Of a stretch of DNA of 64,000 bases, positions 43,080 through 52,005 are shown piece after piece. Numbering within the stretch: the stretch's first letter is position 1; each line of letters begins with the position of its first letter. The notes beneath the pieces were generated by a model, which was not told where the DNA came from, searched no databases, and saw only the letters and a list, made by a program, of their open reading frames with translations. The DNA is from Aquibacillus koreensis (lineage in GTDB: Bacteria; Bacillota; Bacilli; Bacillales; Amphibacillaceae), in the NCBI RefSeq assembly GCF_025154055.1, contig NZ_JAOALK010000053.1, forward strand, positions 117,161 through 181,160, given 5' to 3'. A program made the translations under genes and the position numbers.

Positions 43080-43778
43080 CTATATAACTAAATAACTTTC
43101 AATCTTTTGCTTAGATCCCCTACCCATCTGATCCATCGCAACAATCTCACCTTGGTTCATAACAGCATAGAAGTCTGCAACCTTTTCAGCAAAGCTCACA
43201 TTTTGTTCAACAAGCAAAATAGTTGTACCTTTCTTCTTGATATCATTTAAGGCATCAGAAAACTTATCAATGATGGAAGGCTGAACACCTTCAGTAATTT
43301 CATCTAAAATCAACAGACGGGGTTGATTAACTATACAGCGAGACAAGATTAGCATTTTCTTTTCCCCACCACTGAGTGTTCCTGCACGTTGTGTTAAGCG
43401 TTCTTTTAGAATAGGAAAATGCACAAATGCTTCTTCACAACCCTCCTCAAAGTTTGAAGTACTTCCTCTATAACCAACCTTTAGGTTTTTCCCCACACTT
43501 AAGTCTGGGAAAATCCCCATATCCTGGGGTGCATATGAAACCCTTAGATTAGCAATTTGATAGGGTTTTAGACCAGATACCTTTCTATCCATGACAAAAC
43601 ACTCTCCATCTAACGTGGGTAAGAGTCCCATAATAGTTTTTAATAAAGTGGTTTTCCCAACTCCATTTCTTCCTAATAGACATAGAACTTCTCCCTCATT
43701 GACTTCTATATCAATATTACGAATGATTACAGTATTGGAATAACCAGATGTCAAACTGTTGATTTTAATAAAACTCAT
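43080..43778 (-). CDS. Branched-chain amino acid/urea-type ABC transporter ATP-binding protein (LivF/UrtE class)
   Basis: A 232-residue ATPase. Walker A GRNGVGKTT, signature LSGGEKKML, Walker B RLLILDEITEGVQP, and the His loop region LLVEQNVSF (here with Gln/Asn) typical of LivF-class proteins. The start at 43778 follows GGGAGG by eight bases and lies one base after the stop of the fused permease-ATPase gene. It energises import together with that protein's own ATPase half. Confidence 0.9.
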   Translation of the reverse strand: MSFIKINSLTSGYSNTVIIRNIDIEVNEGEVLCLLGRNGVGKTTLLKTIMGLLPTLDGECFVMDRKVSGLKPYQIANLRVSYAPQDMGIFPDLSVGKNLKVGYRGSTSNFEEGCEEAFVHFPILKERLTQRAGTLSGGEKKMLILSRCIVNQPRLLILDEITEGVQPSIIDKFSDALNDIKKKGTTILLVEQNVSFAEKVADFYAVMNQGEIVAMDQMGRGSKQKIESYLVI

Positions 43779-43779
43779 A

Positions 43780-45516
43780 TTAATGGCCTCCCAAATATAC
43801 TTTTTTAACCAAATCACTTTGAGTAATTTGATCAACCGTTCCATCAGCCGCTATCGTTCCGTCATAAAGTACTGTAACCCGATCAGCTATTTCCTTAACA
43901 AAATCAATATCATGCTCAATAACAAGAATGGATATATTATCTTCATGAGCGAGATGTATTAATATTTTTCCTATCTCTTTTCTTTCCAGACCTGTAAGTC
44001 CAGCTGTTGGTTCATCCAATAACAAAACTTTTGGTTCTAAAGCGATGGCCATACATAATTCCAACAATTGCTGATCACCATGCGCTAATTCACTGGCCAG
44101 TAAAGTCATCTTTTCTTCCAATCGACTAAGTTTTAGTAATTTGTCTGTAGAAGGTGATAAATGTATTTCTTTTGTATTTTGATAAAAGGACTGAAACTTA
44201 CCATTGGCTGTAGCTAATTGTAAATTTTCTGCCACAGTCAAATTTCCAACAATATTGGTTGATTGAAATGTTCTGGCTATTCCTTTATCCACTATTGTCT
44301 CGGGTCTCTCTTTTTCAATAGATGAACTATCAATTACTACAGTTCCGTTTGTTGGGTTATTACGTCCTGTTATTGCATTAATTAAAGTTGTCTTCCCTGC
44401 ACCATTAGGCCCAATGATACACTGTAATTCTCCTGTATTAATCTTTAAACTTAAGTCTTTTAATATGGAAAGCTTTCCGAATGATACACCTAGATTATTA
44501 ATGTTTAAAATATTACTTTTTGAATTTAGTATTTTGACCTCCTGAGGTTTTACAGTAACGTCATACTTAACAGCACTCTTTCTACTCTTATCAATAAAGG
44601 AATAGATTCCTTTAGGAAAGAAAACCACTGTAATGATGAAAAACAATCCTAAGATGGACTGCCAGACATAAGGGAAATATTCATTAAAATATGGACTAAG
44701 TATATTAATTAATAACGCACCAATAACAGCACCAACAATATTTCCTCTACCTCCAATTGCAACCCAAACAATTACTTGAGTACCCAAGGTAAATCCTACA
44801 AGACTTGGTGATACAAACCCATCAAAAGAAGCGTATAAGATTCCTGCAAATCCCGCTAGAGAACCTGACAAACAAAAAATCATTGTACGTACTAGTGGAG
44901 TAGAGAACCCTAAAAATTGCATTCTTTCTTCATTTTCCCTTACTCCCATAATTATTTTCCCCATATCACTTTTAACTAGAATAGAACTGACAACAACAAC
45001 TAAAACAAAAATGAGTAGTATAAAGTAATAAAGGGGAACCCCATAAAATGGAAATTCCGGCACACCACTAAGACCATTTTGCCCTCCAGTAAACGACGAG
45101 AATCTGATTACCATTTTTTCTGCTAATAACGCTAGAGAAAGTGTAACGACTCCGATGTAGAAAGGGCTTGTTTTTGAAAAAAATACAAACGAGCTAACAA
45201 GAGCAGCAATTATGATTGGGACGAAAACACCCAATACTATGCCCAGAAAAATGCCAAAAGGAGTTCCAATATTTAATGATGTTATAGTAAATGCATAGGC
45301 TCCTAATCCAAAAAATACACTATGACCTAAAGATAGTATCCCTCCGTAGCCCCACGCTAAATCTAAACTGATTGCAAAAATCGCAAAAATAATCGCTTTA
45401 CCTACTAAACTAGAAAAATAATCTGTGGATACAGTAGGTAATAAAAGTAGAATTAATATGATTAATACTAAGTTTCTGGAGGGATTACTTTTCAATAAAG
45501 AGCGAGTTAGATTCAT
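43780..45516 (-). CDS. Permease-ATPase fusion of an amide/urea-type ABC importer (LivM-LivG class)
   Basis: A 578-residue protein. Residues 1-315 are a LivM/UrtC permease with about nine helices (LDLAWGYGGILSLGHSVFFGLGAYA signature in the first third). Residues about 330-578 are a LivG/UrtD ATPase (Walker A GPNGAGKTTL, LASELAHGDQQLLELCMAIA in the signature position, Walker B VLLLDEPTAGL, IEHD). In most HAAT importers these are separate proteins; here they are one. The signature motif is altered (ELAHGDQQ), which is usual for this class. AGGAGG precedes the ATG. Confidence 0.9.
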   Translation of the reverse strand: MNLTRSLLKSNPSRNLVLIILILLLLPTVSTDYFSSLVGKAIIFAIFAISLDLAWGYGGILSLGHSVFFGLGAYAFTITSLNIGTPFGIFLGIVLGVFVPIIIAALVSSFVFFSKTSPFYIGVVTLSLALLAEKMVIRFSSFTGGQNGLSGVPEFPFYGVPLYYFILLIFVLVVVVSSILVKSDMGKIIMGVRENEERMQFLGFSTPLVRTMIFCLSGSLAGFAGILYASFDGFVSPSLVGFTLGTQVIVWVAIGGRGNIVGAVIGALLINILSPYFNEYFPYVWQSILGLFFIITVVFFPKGIYSFIDKSRKSAVKYDVTVKPQEVKILNSKSNILNINNLGVSFGKLSILKDLSLKINTGELQCIIGPNGAGKTTLINAITGRNNPTNGTVVIDSSSIEKERPETIVDKGIARTFQSTNIVGNLTVAENLQLATANGKFQSFYQNTKEIHLSPSTDKLLKLSRLEEKMTLLASELAHGDQQLLELCMAIALEPKVLLLDEPTAGLTGLERKEIGKILIHLAHEDNISILVIEHDIDFVKEIADRVTVLYDGTIAADGTVDQITQSDLVKKVYLGGH

Positions 45517-45531
45517 TGCGCCACCTCCTAT

Positions 45532-46377
45532 TTATATTGAAGTTTTCTTAAACCTCATAAACACAATCGTAATTAAAATGACAGCTATACTTCCCCATAC
45601 TGGATCGAAAAAGAAGGAAAACACCGATTCACTCCCCCCAAGTAAAGAAGCACTTCCCACAAGCCCAAACAAAGATCCCATCCCCCCCACAAGAACAGTG
45701 AGGAATCCATTCATCACATAATTAATCCCCATTCCAGAATGAACGCTAACCAATGGAGCAATAATAGCTCCAGCTAATCCAGCTAATGCACTACCAACAA
45801 CAAATGAAATACTATACACACGATTAATGTTTATTCCTAACGCAGAGGATAGATTTGGATTTTGTATAACAGCACGAACAGTGACACCAACGTTTGTTTT
45901 CCTTTCCAGATACCAAAGTAAGGCAACAATCACCAATGCAAGAACTACTATGAGCAAACGATAAACCGGATAACCAGCACCAAAAACATTCACAGTCTGC
46001 TCTACTGGATAAGGAGCAATTTTATAATCTTTTCCAAAAATCAACTCTATGACTTGGCGCAATATTATTCCAAGACCCCACGTCGCTAAGATAGACTCCA
46101 TTATTTTCCCATACAAATGTCTTATTAATATTTTTTCAATAAATAAACCGAAGATTGCTACAATAACAGGGGCAATCACGAAGGAAAGCCATGGATTTAG
46201 TCCCAACTGGGATGTTATAAATGCCGCATAGGCTCCAAGCATTACAAATTCACCATGAGCTAAGTTAACAACATCCATAAGACCAAAGATGACAGCTAGA
46301 CCAACTGCTATAACAAAAAAGATTGCAATGGATGTGACTATATTTAGTAACACAACCGATAATATTGAAAGGGACAT
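45532..46377 (-). CDS. ABC importer permease (LivH/UrtB class)
   Basis: A 281-residue membrane protein with eight or so helices and the LivH signature GLMDVVNLAHGEFVMLGAYAAF. GAGGAG precedes the ATG by seven bases. It pairs with the permease half of the downstream fusion to form the channel. The spacing (15 bases to the next gene) shows an operon. Confidence 0.9.
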   Translation of the reverse strand: MSLSILSVVLLNIVTSIAIFFVIAVGLAVIFGLMDVVNLAHGEFVMLGAYAAFITSQLGLNPWLSFVIAPVIVAIFGLFIEKILIRHLYGKIMESILATWGLGIILRQVIELIFGKDYKIAPYPVEQTVNVFGAGYPVYRLLIVVLALVIVALLWYLERKTNVGVTVRAVIQNPNLSSALGININRVYSISFVVGSALAGLAGAIIAPLVSVHSGMGINYVMNGFLTVLVGGMGSLFGLVGSASLLGGSESVFSFFFDPVWGSIAVILITIVFMRFKKTSI

Positions 46378-46444
46378 AATCTCACTCCTCTTTAAAGAAA
46401 TAGTGACATAAATTATTCACATCACTATTTCCTCCCATTAATCT

Positions 46445-47593
46445 TTACGGTTCTATAATCCCAAATTCTTTAACAATAGTAACTTCTAAATCATCTCCAA
46501 CCTCACCCAGAAAAATTGGAAGGGAAGCATGATGTCCTTCACCATCAAAGGAAACTTCTCCTTTAGGACCAGAAAAAGTAACAGTTGGTAAAGCCTCATT
46601 AACCTCTTTCACTTCTAAATTTCCAGCTTCATTTACCGCTTTTGCCCATATATGTATTGGTTCATATGGACTGTTTGATACAAAATTTGGTCTTACAGCG
46701 TCTTCTCCAAACTTTTCTGTGTAATTTTTAAGATATTCTTTATTTGCCTCTGTATCTAAATTATAGAAATAAGATGCAGCTTCTAACATCCCTACCGCGC
46801 CTTTCCCCATTGCTTTAATAGAATCTTCATCAACGTTATATGCGAATAGTCCTTTATCTAGCCCCATTGATTCTAGTTGTTTAACAAATGAAATAGCATC
46901 TGCCCCAACGACCTCTACAGAAATAAAATCAGGATCTGCACTTTGAATATTAGAAATAATTGTAGAGAAATCAGATGTTCCCATTGGTACGTACTCTTCA
47001 CCCACAATTTCTCCGCCATTTCCCTCAACAGCGCCTTTCAATATCTCACTCGTCTTTCTCGCCCATACATAGTCATTCCCCACAATAAACCACTTTTTCG
47101 CTTCATAAGTTTCCATTATATGCGGAATAACTGGTTCAATTTGTTGAGAAGGGACCTCCCCACTGAAATACATGTTATCACCATAAGAACCACCCTCGTA
47201 AATAGGGGTATAGAAAAATAGTTTATTAGATTTTTCTACTGTTGACATCATTGCTTCTCTATTTGCACTATTTGACATTAAAAATAGTGCATCTGCTTTA
47301 TTTTTATTTAATATAGTTTTCGCTTGGTCATTTGCTGTTTTTGCATCAGATGCACTATCACCAGTAATAAGTTCAACTTCTTTACCTAGGACACCACCAC
47401 CAGCATTTATCTCCTCTACAGCCAGCTCAGCTGCATTAACCGCACCAGGTCCAAGCGTGGAACCACTTCCGCTTAAATCAGCAATTATACCAATTTTGAT
47501 AGTATTATCATTTGAAGCTCCACTTGTTTGGTTGCAAGCCACTAAGACTCCGACAAACACTATCATTACTAATATTGCAAATATTTTCTTCAT
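46445..47593 (-). CDS. Substrate-binding lipoprotein of an amide/urea-type importer
   Basis: A 382-residue lipoprotein: signal peptide with lipobox LVAC (C20), then a type I periplasmic-binding fold (TIKIGIIADLSGSGSTLG...). Blocks such as FYTPIYEGGSYGDNMYF, WFIVGNDYVWARK and YVPMGTSDFSTIISNIQSADPDFI resemble UrtA/AmiC/FmdD proteins, which bind urea or short-chain amides, rather than LivJ. The amidase gene further down supports an amide. GGGGG lies seven bases upstream of the ATG. Confidence 0.88.
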   Translation of the reverse strand: MKKIFAILVMIVFVGVLVACNQTSGASNDNTIKIGIIADLSGSGSTLGPGAVNAAELAVEEINAGGGVLGKEVELITGDSASDAKTANDQAKTILNKNKADALFLMSNSANREAMMSTVEKSNKLFFYTPIYEGGSYGDNMYFSGEVPSQQIEPVIPHIMETYEAKKWFIVGNDYVWARKTSEILKGAVEGNGGEIVGEEYVPMGTSDFSTIISNIQSADPDFISVEVVGADAISFVKQLESMGLDKGLFAYNVDEDSIKAMGKGAVGMLEAASYFYNLDTEANKEYLKNYTEKFGEDAVRPNFVSNSPYEPIHIWAKAVNEAGNLEVKEVNEALPTVTFSGPKGEVSFDGEGHHASLPIFLGEVGDDLEVTIVKEFGIIEP

Positions 47594-47612
47594 ATTATAT
47601 CCCCCTTATCCA

Positions 47613-47657
47613 ATTATAATGTTAACTTTATTAACGTTAAATGTAATAAAAGTTAAC
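47613..47657 (-). promoter_or_regulatory. Promoter and overlapping dyad of the amide-uptake operon
   Basis: On the minus strand TTTAAC (47641-47636) is followed after 17 bases by TATAAT (47618-47613), ahead of the binding-protein gene. GTTAACTTTATTA (47621-47633) and TAATAAAAGTTAAC (47644-47657) form an inverted repeat covering the promoter. It is a plausible operator for the LysR regulator or another repressor. Confidence 0.65.
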
Positions 47658-47990
47658 TGATTAATATGAAAAAAATATATCATCATTACATATTCTTTTC
47701 CAATATGTTTTTGGTATAGTTACCATACCGTTTCGATATATACTAGTAGCAGCAGTTCAAAAAGCGTTTACATTTTTCTGTAATTTTTATTAGAAAATTT
47801 TAAATTTTTCCAAAACAGCACCGTAAACATTCGCTACCCTCGTGGCAGGACCTAGTCTTCTCTGAAAATATTCACACTAAATTCTTCCGATTACAAAAAA
47901 GGAGAAGCATGATAAACCTCTCCCTGAACTATGTTATAATTTCCCCTTATTCTAAGTACATTTATATTCCAAAATACAACCGTTGCATAT

Positions 47991-48019
47991 TTGCAACAAT
48001 ATGTACTATTGGATATAAT
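47991..48019 (+). promoter_or_regulatory. Promoter of type I antitoxin RNA, unit 1
   Basis: TTGCAA, 17 bases, TATAAT: a consensus-like promoter. The same block occurs at 54393-54421. Confidence 0.8.
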
Positions 48020-48025
48020 TAATTT

Positions 48026-48161
48026 ACATTAAGAAAAGCTGGGTGCGCCTCCAAGTAATAACTACATGCGGCACGAAGAGCGGCTGACCAACAATTAGAT
48101 AAGTATCTAGAAAAAGTAACCTATCCTAACCTTTGGTCGGGCGTTGGACGGTTACTTTTTT
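48026..48161 (+). ncRNA. Predicted type I antitoxin RNA, unit 1
   Basis: The predicted RNA starts about seven bases after the -10 box and ends at the hairpin AAAAAGTAACC...GGTTACTTTTTT (48111-48161). It has no coding frame. It runs against the toxin gene and overlaps its last codons and 3' untranslated RNA, so about 50 bases can pair with the toxin mRNA. The core AACTACATGC(G/C)GCA..GAAGAGCGGCTGACCA is kept in units at 54470 and 63110. The hairpin has T runs on both strands and ends both RNAs. Confidence 0.75.
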
Positions 48162-48256
48162 CTCATTTCTTTGACGATTAGAACTACGAATGCCAGCCCA
48201 TTTAGAAGAACTAGGCTTGATGTCAGTGCTATAATGATTGCTTTGTAAGTCGTCAT
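48152..48256 (-). CDS. Holin-like type I toxin peptide, unit 1
   Basis: A 34-residue peptide: MTTY, a hydrophobic helix (AIIIALTSSLVLLNGLAFVVLIV), then a basic tail KEMRKK. This fits the Hol_Tox-like small membrane toxins of bacilli. GGGAGGTGG lies about five bases before the ATG, and CCATCTCC just upstream can pair with it, hiding the ribosome binding site as in known type I toxin mRNAs. It is too short for usual gene callers. Confidence 0.8.
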   Translation of the reverse strand: MTTYKAIIIALTSSLVLLNGLAFVVLIVKEMRKK

Positions 48257-48346
48257 GTTACCACCTCCCTTCTAATGGGAGATGGTCAACTGCCCACCTC
48301 GCTATATAGCCCTCATAATAAAACTATCTTTATCTACCTTTCAATT

Positions 48347-48392
48347 CACGACAAAATTCGCTATTTAAAGGTGGTTACTGGCACGAGCAATT
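48347..48392 (+). repeat. Family B element, diverged
   Basis: ACGACAAAATTCGCTATTT, then AGGTGGTTACTGGCACGAGCAATT: a family B copy next to the toxin-mRNA promoter region of unit 1. Confidence 0.65.
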
Positions 48393-48617
48393 TCATGGTC
48401 ACGTGTAACCGTCCCCATGCTTCTTTTTAATAAATATTATTAAAAACCCTATCTATATTTCTAATACATGTTATAATAAAATTAACTTATTGATGTTCGT
48501 TTTAGCAAAACAAGATATTTGTGTATTAGCTTTTTAGTGATTATCATCGTCTTGAATTATTATCTTGAACCCAAAAGTAATATTCGTGCTATAAAGCACA
48601 CATGGAGGAATTTTCTT

Positions 48618-48818
48618 ATGAGTAACGGTACAGTAAAATGGTTTAACGCAGACAAAGGTTTCGGTTTTATCGAGGTTGAAGGTGGAGATGACGTATTCGT
48701 ACATTTCTCAGCAATCCAAGGCGACGGTTTCAAATCATTAGATGAAGGTCAAGCAGTTACTTTTGAAATTGAAGAAGGTAACCGTGGACCACAAGCAGCA
48801 AATGTTAAAAAAGCGTAA
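48618..48818 (+). CDS. Cold-shock protein, CspA/CspB type
   Basis: A 66-residue OB-fold RNA chaperone with RNP1 (KGFGFIEV) and RNP2 (VFVHFS) and the usual [17 protein letters not shown] start. GGAGG lies nine bases upstream of the ATG at 48618. A TATAAT at 48471-48476 would give a leader of about 140 bases, as expected of cold-shock genes. A truncated copy of the 3' end lies at 12806. Confidence 0.95.
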   Translation: MSNGTVKWFNADKGFGFIEVEGGDDVFVHFSAIQGDGFKSLDEGQAVTFEIEEGNRGPQAANVKKA

Positions 48819-48828
48819 GTAAACATTA

Positions 48829-48857
48829 AAAGCTCTTCTCCTATGAGAAGAGCTTTT
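48829..48857 (+). terminator. Terminator of the cold-shock gene
   Basis: AAAGCTCTTCTC and GAGAAGAGCTTT pair around CTAT, followed by TTTTAC. Ten bases past the stop. Confidence 0.9.
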
Positions 48858-48863
48858 TTACGT

Positions 48864-49091
48864 TTAGTTAGTGTCATCTGTAACAATTGCCTCTATACTA
48901 AATGCGGAGGTGTCATTATTCAAGTCACTTTCGAATTCAGTAATCGATGACTCAAACTCAAATGGTCGAACTAGAATGTCTCCATAAAATGTACAGATTA
49001 AATCTTTTTGTGTAATTCCTGCATTTACAGCTACGATTAATAGATTTTCTCCTCCATCTTCTCGTTCAAAATTTGCCCATCGACTTCCATT
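48864..49091 (-). pseudogene. C-terminal fragment of an unknown protein
   Basis: A minus-strand frame of 75 codons (NGSRWANFEREDGGENLLIV...) ends at 48864 and begins right after an in-frame stop at 49092, with no start. The NGSRW(A/V)NF block recurs on the minus strand at about 59180-59225, also beside a family C element, so both are pieces of the same lost gene. Family not recognised. Confidence 0.5.
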
Positions 49092-49129
49092 TTACCTTAA
49101 ATATGGTTTAATAATGAATAAACCACCGT

Positions 49130-49215
49130 TTTCATCTCCTTTGGTTGGGATAAGTAATTGGAAGTTCTGTGATAGGTACTTCTATTTTATTATGAAAATG
49201 GTGGTCTTTTTGTAT
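49130..49215 (+). repeat. Family C hairpin element, copy 1
   Basis: AACCACCGTTTTCA at the left and TGAAAATGGTGGTCTTTTTG at the right form the closing stem (one mismatch in this copy). Between them a conserved middle (CTCCTTTGGTTGGGATAAG, GGAAGTTCTGTGATAGGTACTTC) holds an inner GAAGT/ACTTC hairpin. Confidence 0.75.
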
Positions 49216-49447
49216 TTATTGAACCTATTTTCTATACAGGCAACAGCATTTCCGCGGCACCAGCACTATCGTCATCATATTACTATTACATGATCAGACT
49301 TCAGTAAAAGTAGAAGGATATATTAATGAACTGTAAGTGTAATTTTTTTATTTCAAAACAAGTTCAAAGTGGTATAATTTAGGATGTATTTCTATTATTT
49401 ACCTATAAAAATGCTATCAAGCTGTAAATATACTGGAGTGAATACAT

Positions 49448-51571
49448 ATGTTAAAGGCTTTCACAATGGGGACTAAATCTTGGAGATTTTTAAATAGTTG
49501 GTGGATACTATTAACTTTATTCCCTTTCGGATTAACAAGTTTTCTTGCTTTCTTGTATGTAGGGTATACGGCTAAAAATCATAGGTGGAAGATTTATGGA
49601 ATTTTCTATTTATCTATTTTACTTGTATTCTTCTTTGCTCCTACAACCGATACTTGGCTAGCAATTTTAATACTGTCATGGATAATATCAGTTATACATT
49701 CCTTTAAGATTCGTACTGCATATTTAAGATATCTACAACTACTAATTTTTAATAGGATTAAGAATGGTACAAAGGATAGCCGTAAATTAGACGGAAATAT
49801 AACCGAAAGAGATAACTCAAAGTCATTTCACGAGAGAAATAAGAGCATGAGGGCAATTTTCAGATTAGAACCAATGACAAGCAATACGGAAAAGAAAGCA
49901 AGAAGTGAAATAAGAAAGTTGATTATAGCTAATCCAAATTCACTAAATTTTATTAAGAAAAATTTTGAAAAAACTGGCGAACTCAATCATTCAATCTTAA
50001 TTAGCTTTAAGGAAAAAGTGTTATTGGAATTAAGGTCTCCTAACAATTTTAGTAAGTTTAGCGATAATAAAATTGAATTTTTTATAGAAGAAGAAATAAA
50101 AAAACATTTAAAGCGTAATGAATTTTCTAGGATTGGAACAATGTCCTCCATATTTAATAGGAATAAACTAAAATCCTTTGTCCGTCGTTTCCCTTCTGTT
50201 ACCTTGTTTATTTTGGTGATTATTGTTATGGAAGTGGCAGCTAATTTTTGGGGAAATGGTTCAAATGACCATAACACTGCCTTGCGTTTTGGTGCTATAC
50301 AAACAGGCGAGAGCGCTATAGACCAATGGTTTAGGTTAGCATCTTATATCTTTGTGCAAATGGGAGGAACGTTATATCTTATAGTAAATCTTTTAGGCAT
50401 ATTGGTACTAGCTCCTCCATTAGAACGTATTTATGGTTCTGTTAAATTTCCTTTATTATTTATGATCACAGGTATTATTGGAGGGATTTTTCTTTTAACT
50501 TCTTCATTAGATACGGTATTGGGTGGGGCATCAGTAAGTCTGTATGGGTTAATAGGTTTGCATGTAGGACTCTTAATCAAAAGAAATCGGATGGTCATGT
50601 CAGAAAACAAACTGGCCATTTGGATTATTATTATAGGCATTATCACTTTTACATTTGTTACACCAAGTTTCACGTTACCCACTTATCTAGGGGGAGTTGT
50701 TAGCGGAATTATATTTTCAATTTTAGTTAAACCTCAATCATTTAAGCGCTTATCTAAAACGGATTGGCATTCAGCTATTTTCCAAACAGTAGTCGCAACG
50801 GGTACAGTTTTTTTACTTTTAGTTTTACCATCATATTTAACAGTTTTCTCTGGCAGTTTTGATAAGGTTGCTAAGACTATAGAAGATGGTATATCAAAAA
50901 TCACTCTTTTTGAAGACGCTCAAGTCAAGACGGAGAGTATTAGTTTAAATGGCTCAGATCAGCAAATAGCAAATGAGAAGAAAGACATTAAACAAGGCAA
51001 AGAAATTAAGGAAGCTGATGAAAACGATTATTTCGTTCAAGCTTCAGAATTTTTGAATGAGGGAAATCCAGATCTAGCCATCAAAGAGTTGAAGAGGGTT
51101 AGTAAAGAATCTCAGAGGTATGTAGAAGCTCAAGATCAGATTAAAACGATAGAAAGAAATTTATACTTTGAACACGCTATGGAGTCAGATTACAAAGAAT
51201 TACAAAAGCGACCTGGTAGCTATAAAGGAAGTATAGTCCATTTTTACGGCAGAATTTATAACATTCAAGAGAATAATGGAAGAACAATTTTGACCCTATC
51301 TACTAATCATGATGCTTCTTATGAAGATTATTATGGGGATGAAGCACTTATCCTTTTCCCTAACATAACAAATTTAAATGAAGGCGATTATATCCATATC
51401 TATGGAGAAATGACTGGGAGTTATGCAGAAAACCAACAAACAATAAGTGAATTCTTTAAAAAGAACTCTTTCAGCATATACTTCGATCAACGCACTTTTA
51501 TTGAACAAGCACCCGTTATAAAGACAAAAATAATTGTAGATATACATGGAAGTATGTATGAGGAAGCGTAA
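49448..51571 (+). CDS. Rhomboid-like membrane protein lacking the catalytic His, with extracytoplasmic tail
   Basis: A 707-residue protein. Two or three N-terminal helices (about 15-95) and a charged cytoplasmic region (about 100-250) precede a rhomboid core (about 255-485). The serine motif GGASVSLYGLIG is intact. The last core helix reads LPTYLGGVVSGIIFS where rhomboid proteases have A-H-x-G-G, so the catalytic His is a Tyr. It may therefore be an inactive, iRhom-like protein. The last 180 residues have a TPR-like helical part (EFLNEGNPDLAIKEL) and a beta domain (KGSIVHFYGRIYNIQE..., GDYIHIYGEMTGSY). TGGAG lies ten bases before the ATG. Monocistronic. Confidence 0.8.
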   Translation: MLKAFTMGTKSWRFLNSWWILLTLFPFGLTSFLAFLYVGYTAKNHRWKIYGIFYLSILLVFFFAPTTDTWLAILILSWIISVIHSFKIRTAYLRYLQLLIFNRIKNGTKDSRKLDGNITERDNSKSFHERNKSMRAIFRLEPMTSNTEKKARSEIRKLIIANPNSLNFIKKNFEKTGELNHSILISFKEKVLLELRSPNNFSKFSDNKIEFFIEEEIKKHLKRNEFSRIGTMSSIFNRNKLKSFVRRFPSVTLFILVIIVMEVAANFWGNGSNDHNTALRFGAIQTGESAIDQWFRLASYIFVQMGGTLYLIVNLLGILVLAPPLERIYGSVKFPLLFMITGIIGGIFLLTSSLDTVLGGASVSLYGLIGLHVGLLIKRNRMVMSENKLAIWIIIIGIITFTFVTPSFTLPTYLGGVVSGIIFSILVKPQSFKRLSKTDWHSAIFQTVVATGTVFLLLVLPSYLTVFSGSFDKVAKTIEDGISKITLFEDAQVKTESISLNGSDQQIANEKKDIKQGKEIKEADENDYFVQASEFLNEGNPDLAIKELKRVSKESQRYVEAQDQIKTIERNLYFEHAMESDYKELQKRPGSYKGSIVHFYGRIYNIQENNGRTILTLSTNHDASYEDYYGDEALILFPNITNLNEGDYIHIYGEMTGSYAENQQTISEFFKKNSFSIYFDQRTFIEQAPVIKTKIIVDIHGSMYEEA

Positions 51572-51777
51572 ATAAAGTGCCCAATAGATTTTATGAAGCC
51601 CAAGAAATATTTAGGTCCACTTCACATCAAAGACAGTAGCGGAGCATGCTCTTTTGGATCTTCAGAATTAGAGGAACCTGTTAAACTTATTGTACTTTGA
51701 TACACAAAACGGCAAGTATATGTGCACTGGGTTAAAATGATAAGTAATAGTACTTTAAGAGCAGAAAAAGCTTTATA

Positions 51778-51870
51778 AACCACCGTTTTCAACTCCTTTG
51801 GTTGGGATAAGTAATTGGAAGTTTTGTGATAGGTACTTCTATTTTACTATGAAAACGGTGGTCTTTTTGT
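51778..51870 (+). repeat. Family C hairpin element, copy 2
   Basis: The best-preserved copy: ACCACCGTTTTCA pairs exactly with TGAAAACGGTGGT, followed by CTTTTTG. Downstream CTATACTAGGCACCAG (51886-51901) is a family B-like end. The rest of the gap to 52005 has no gene. Confidence 0.8.
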
Positions 51871-52005
51871 ATTTATTTAACCTATTTTCTATACTAGGCA
51901 CCAGAAAATTTAGTTTACATATAGTTATATCCCTCCCCCCATGATCGTTACTCCCTCTCGTTTCAATTTCCTTTCTTCGTGTACAAACCTATTTTTAAGT
52001 CTTCA

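Noticed and set aside
39886..47593. Branched-chain amino acid (liv) operon
   Set aside because: The binding protein is closer to UrtA/AmiC-type patterns and an amidase follows, so amide or urea uptake fits better; the exact substrate stays open.
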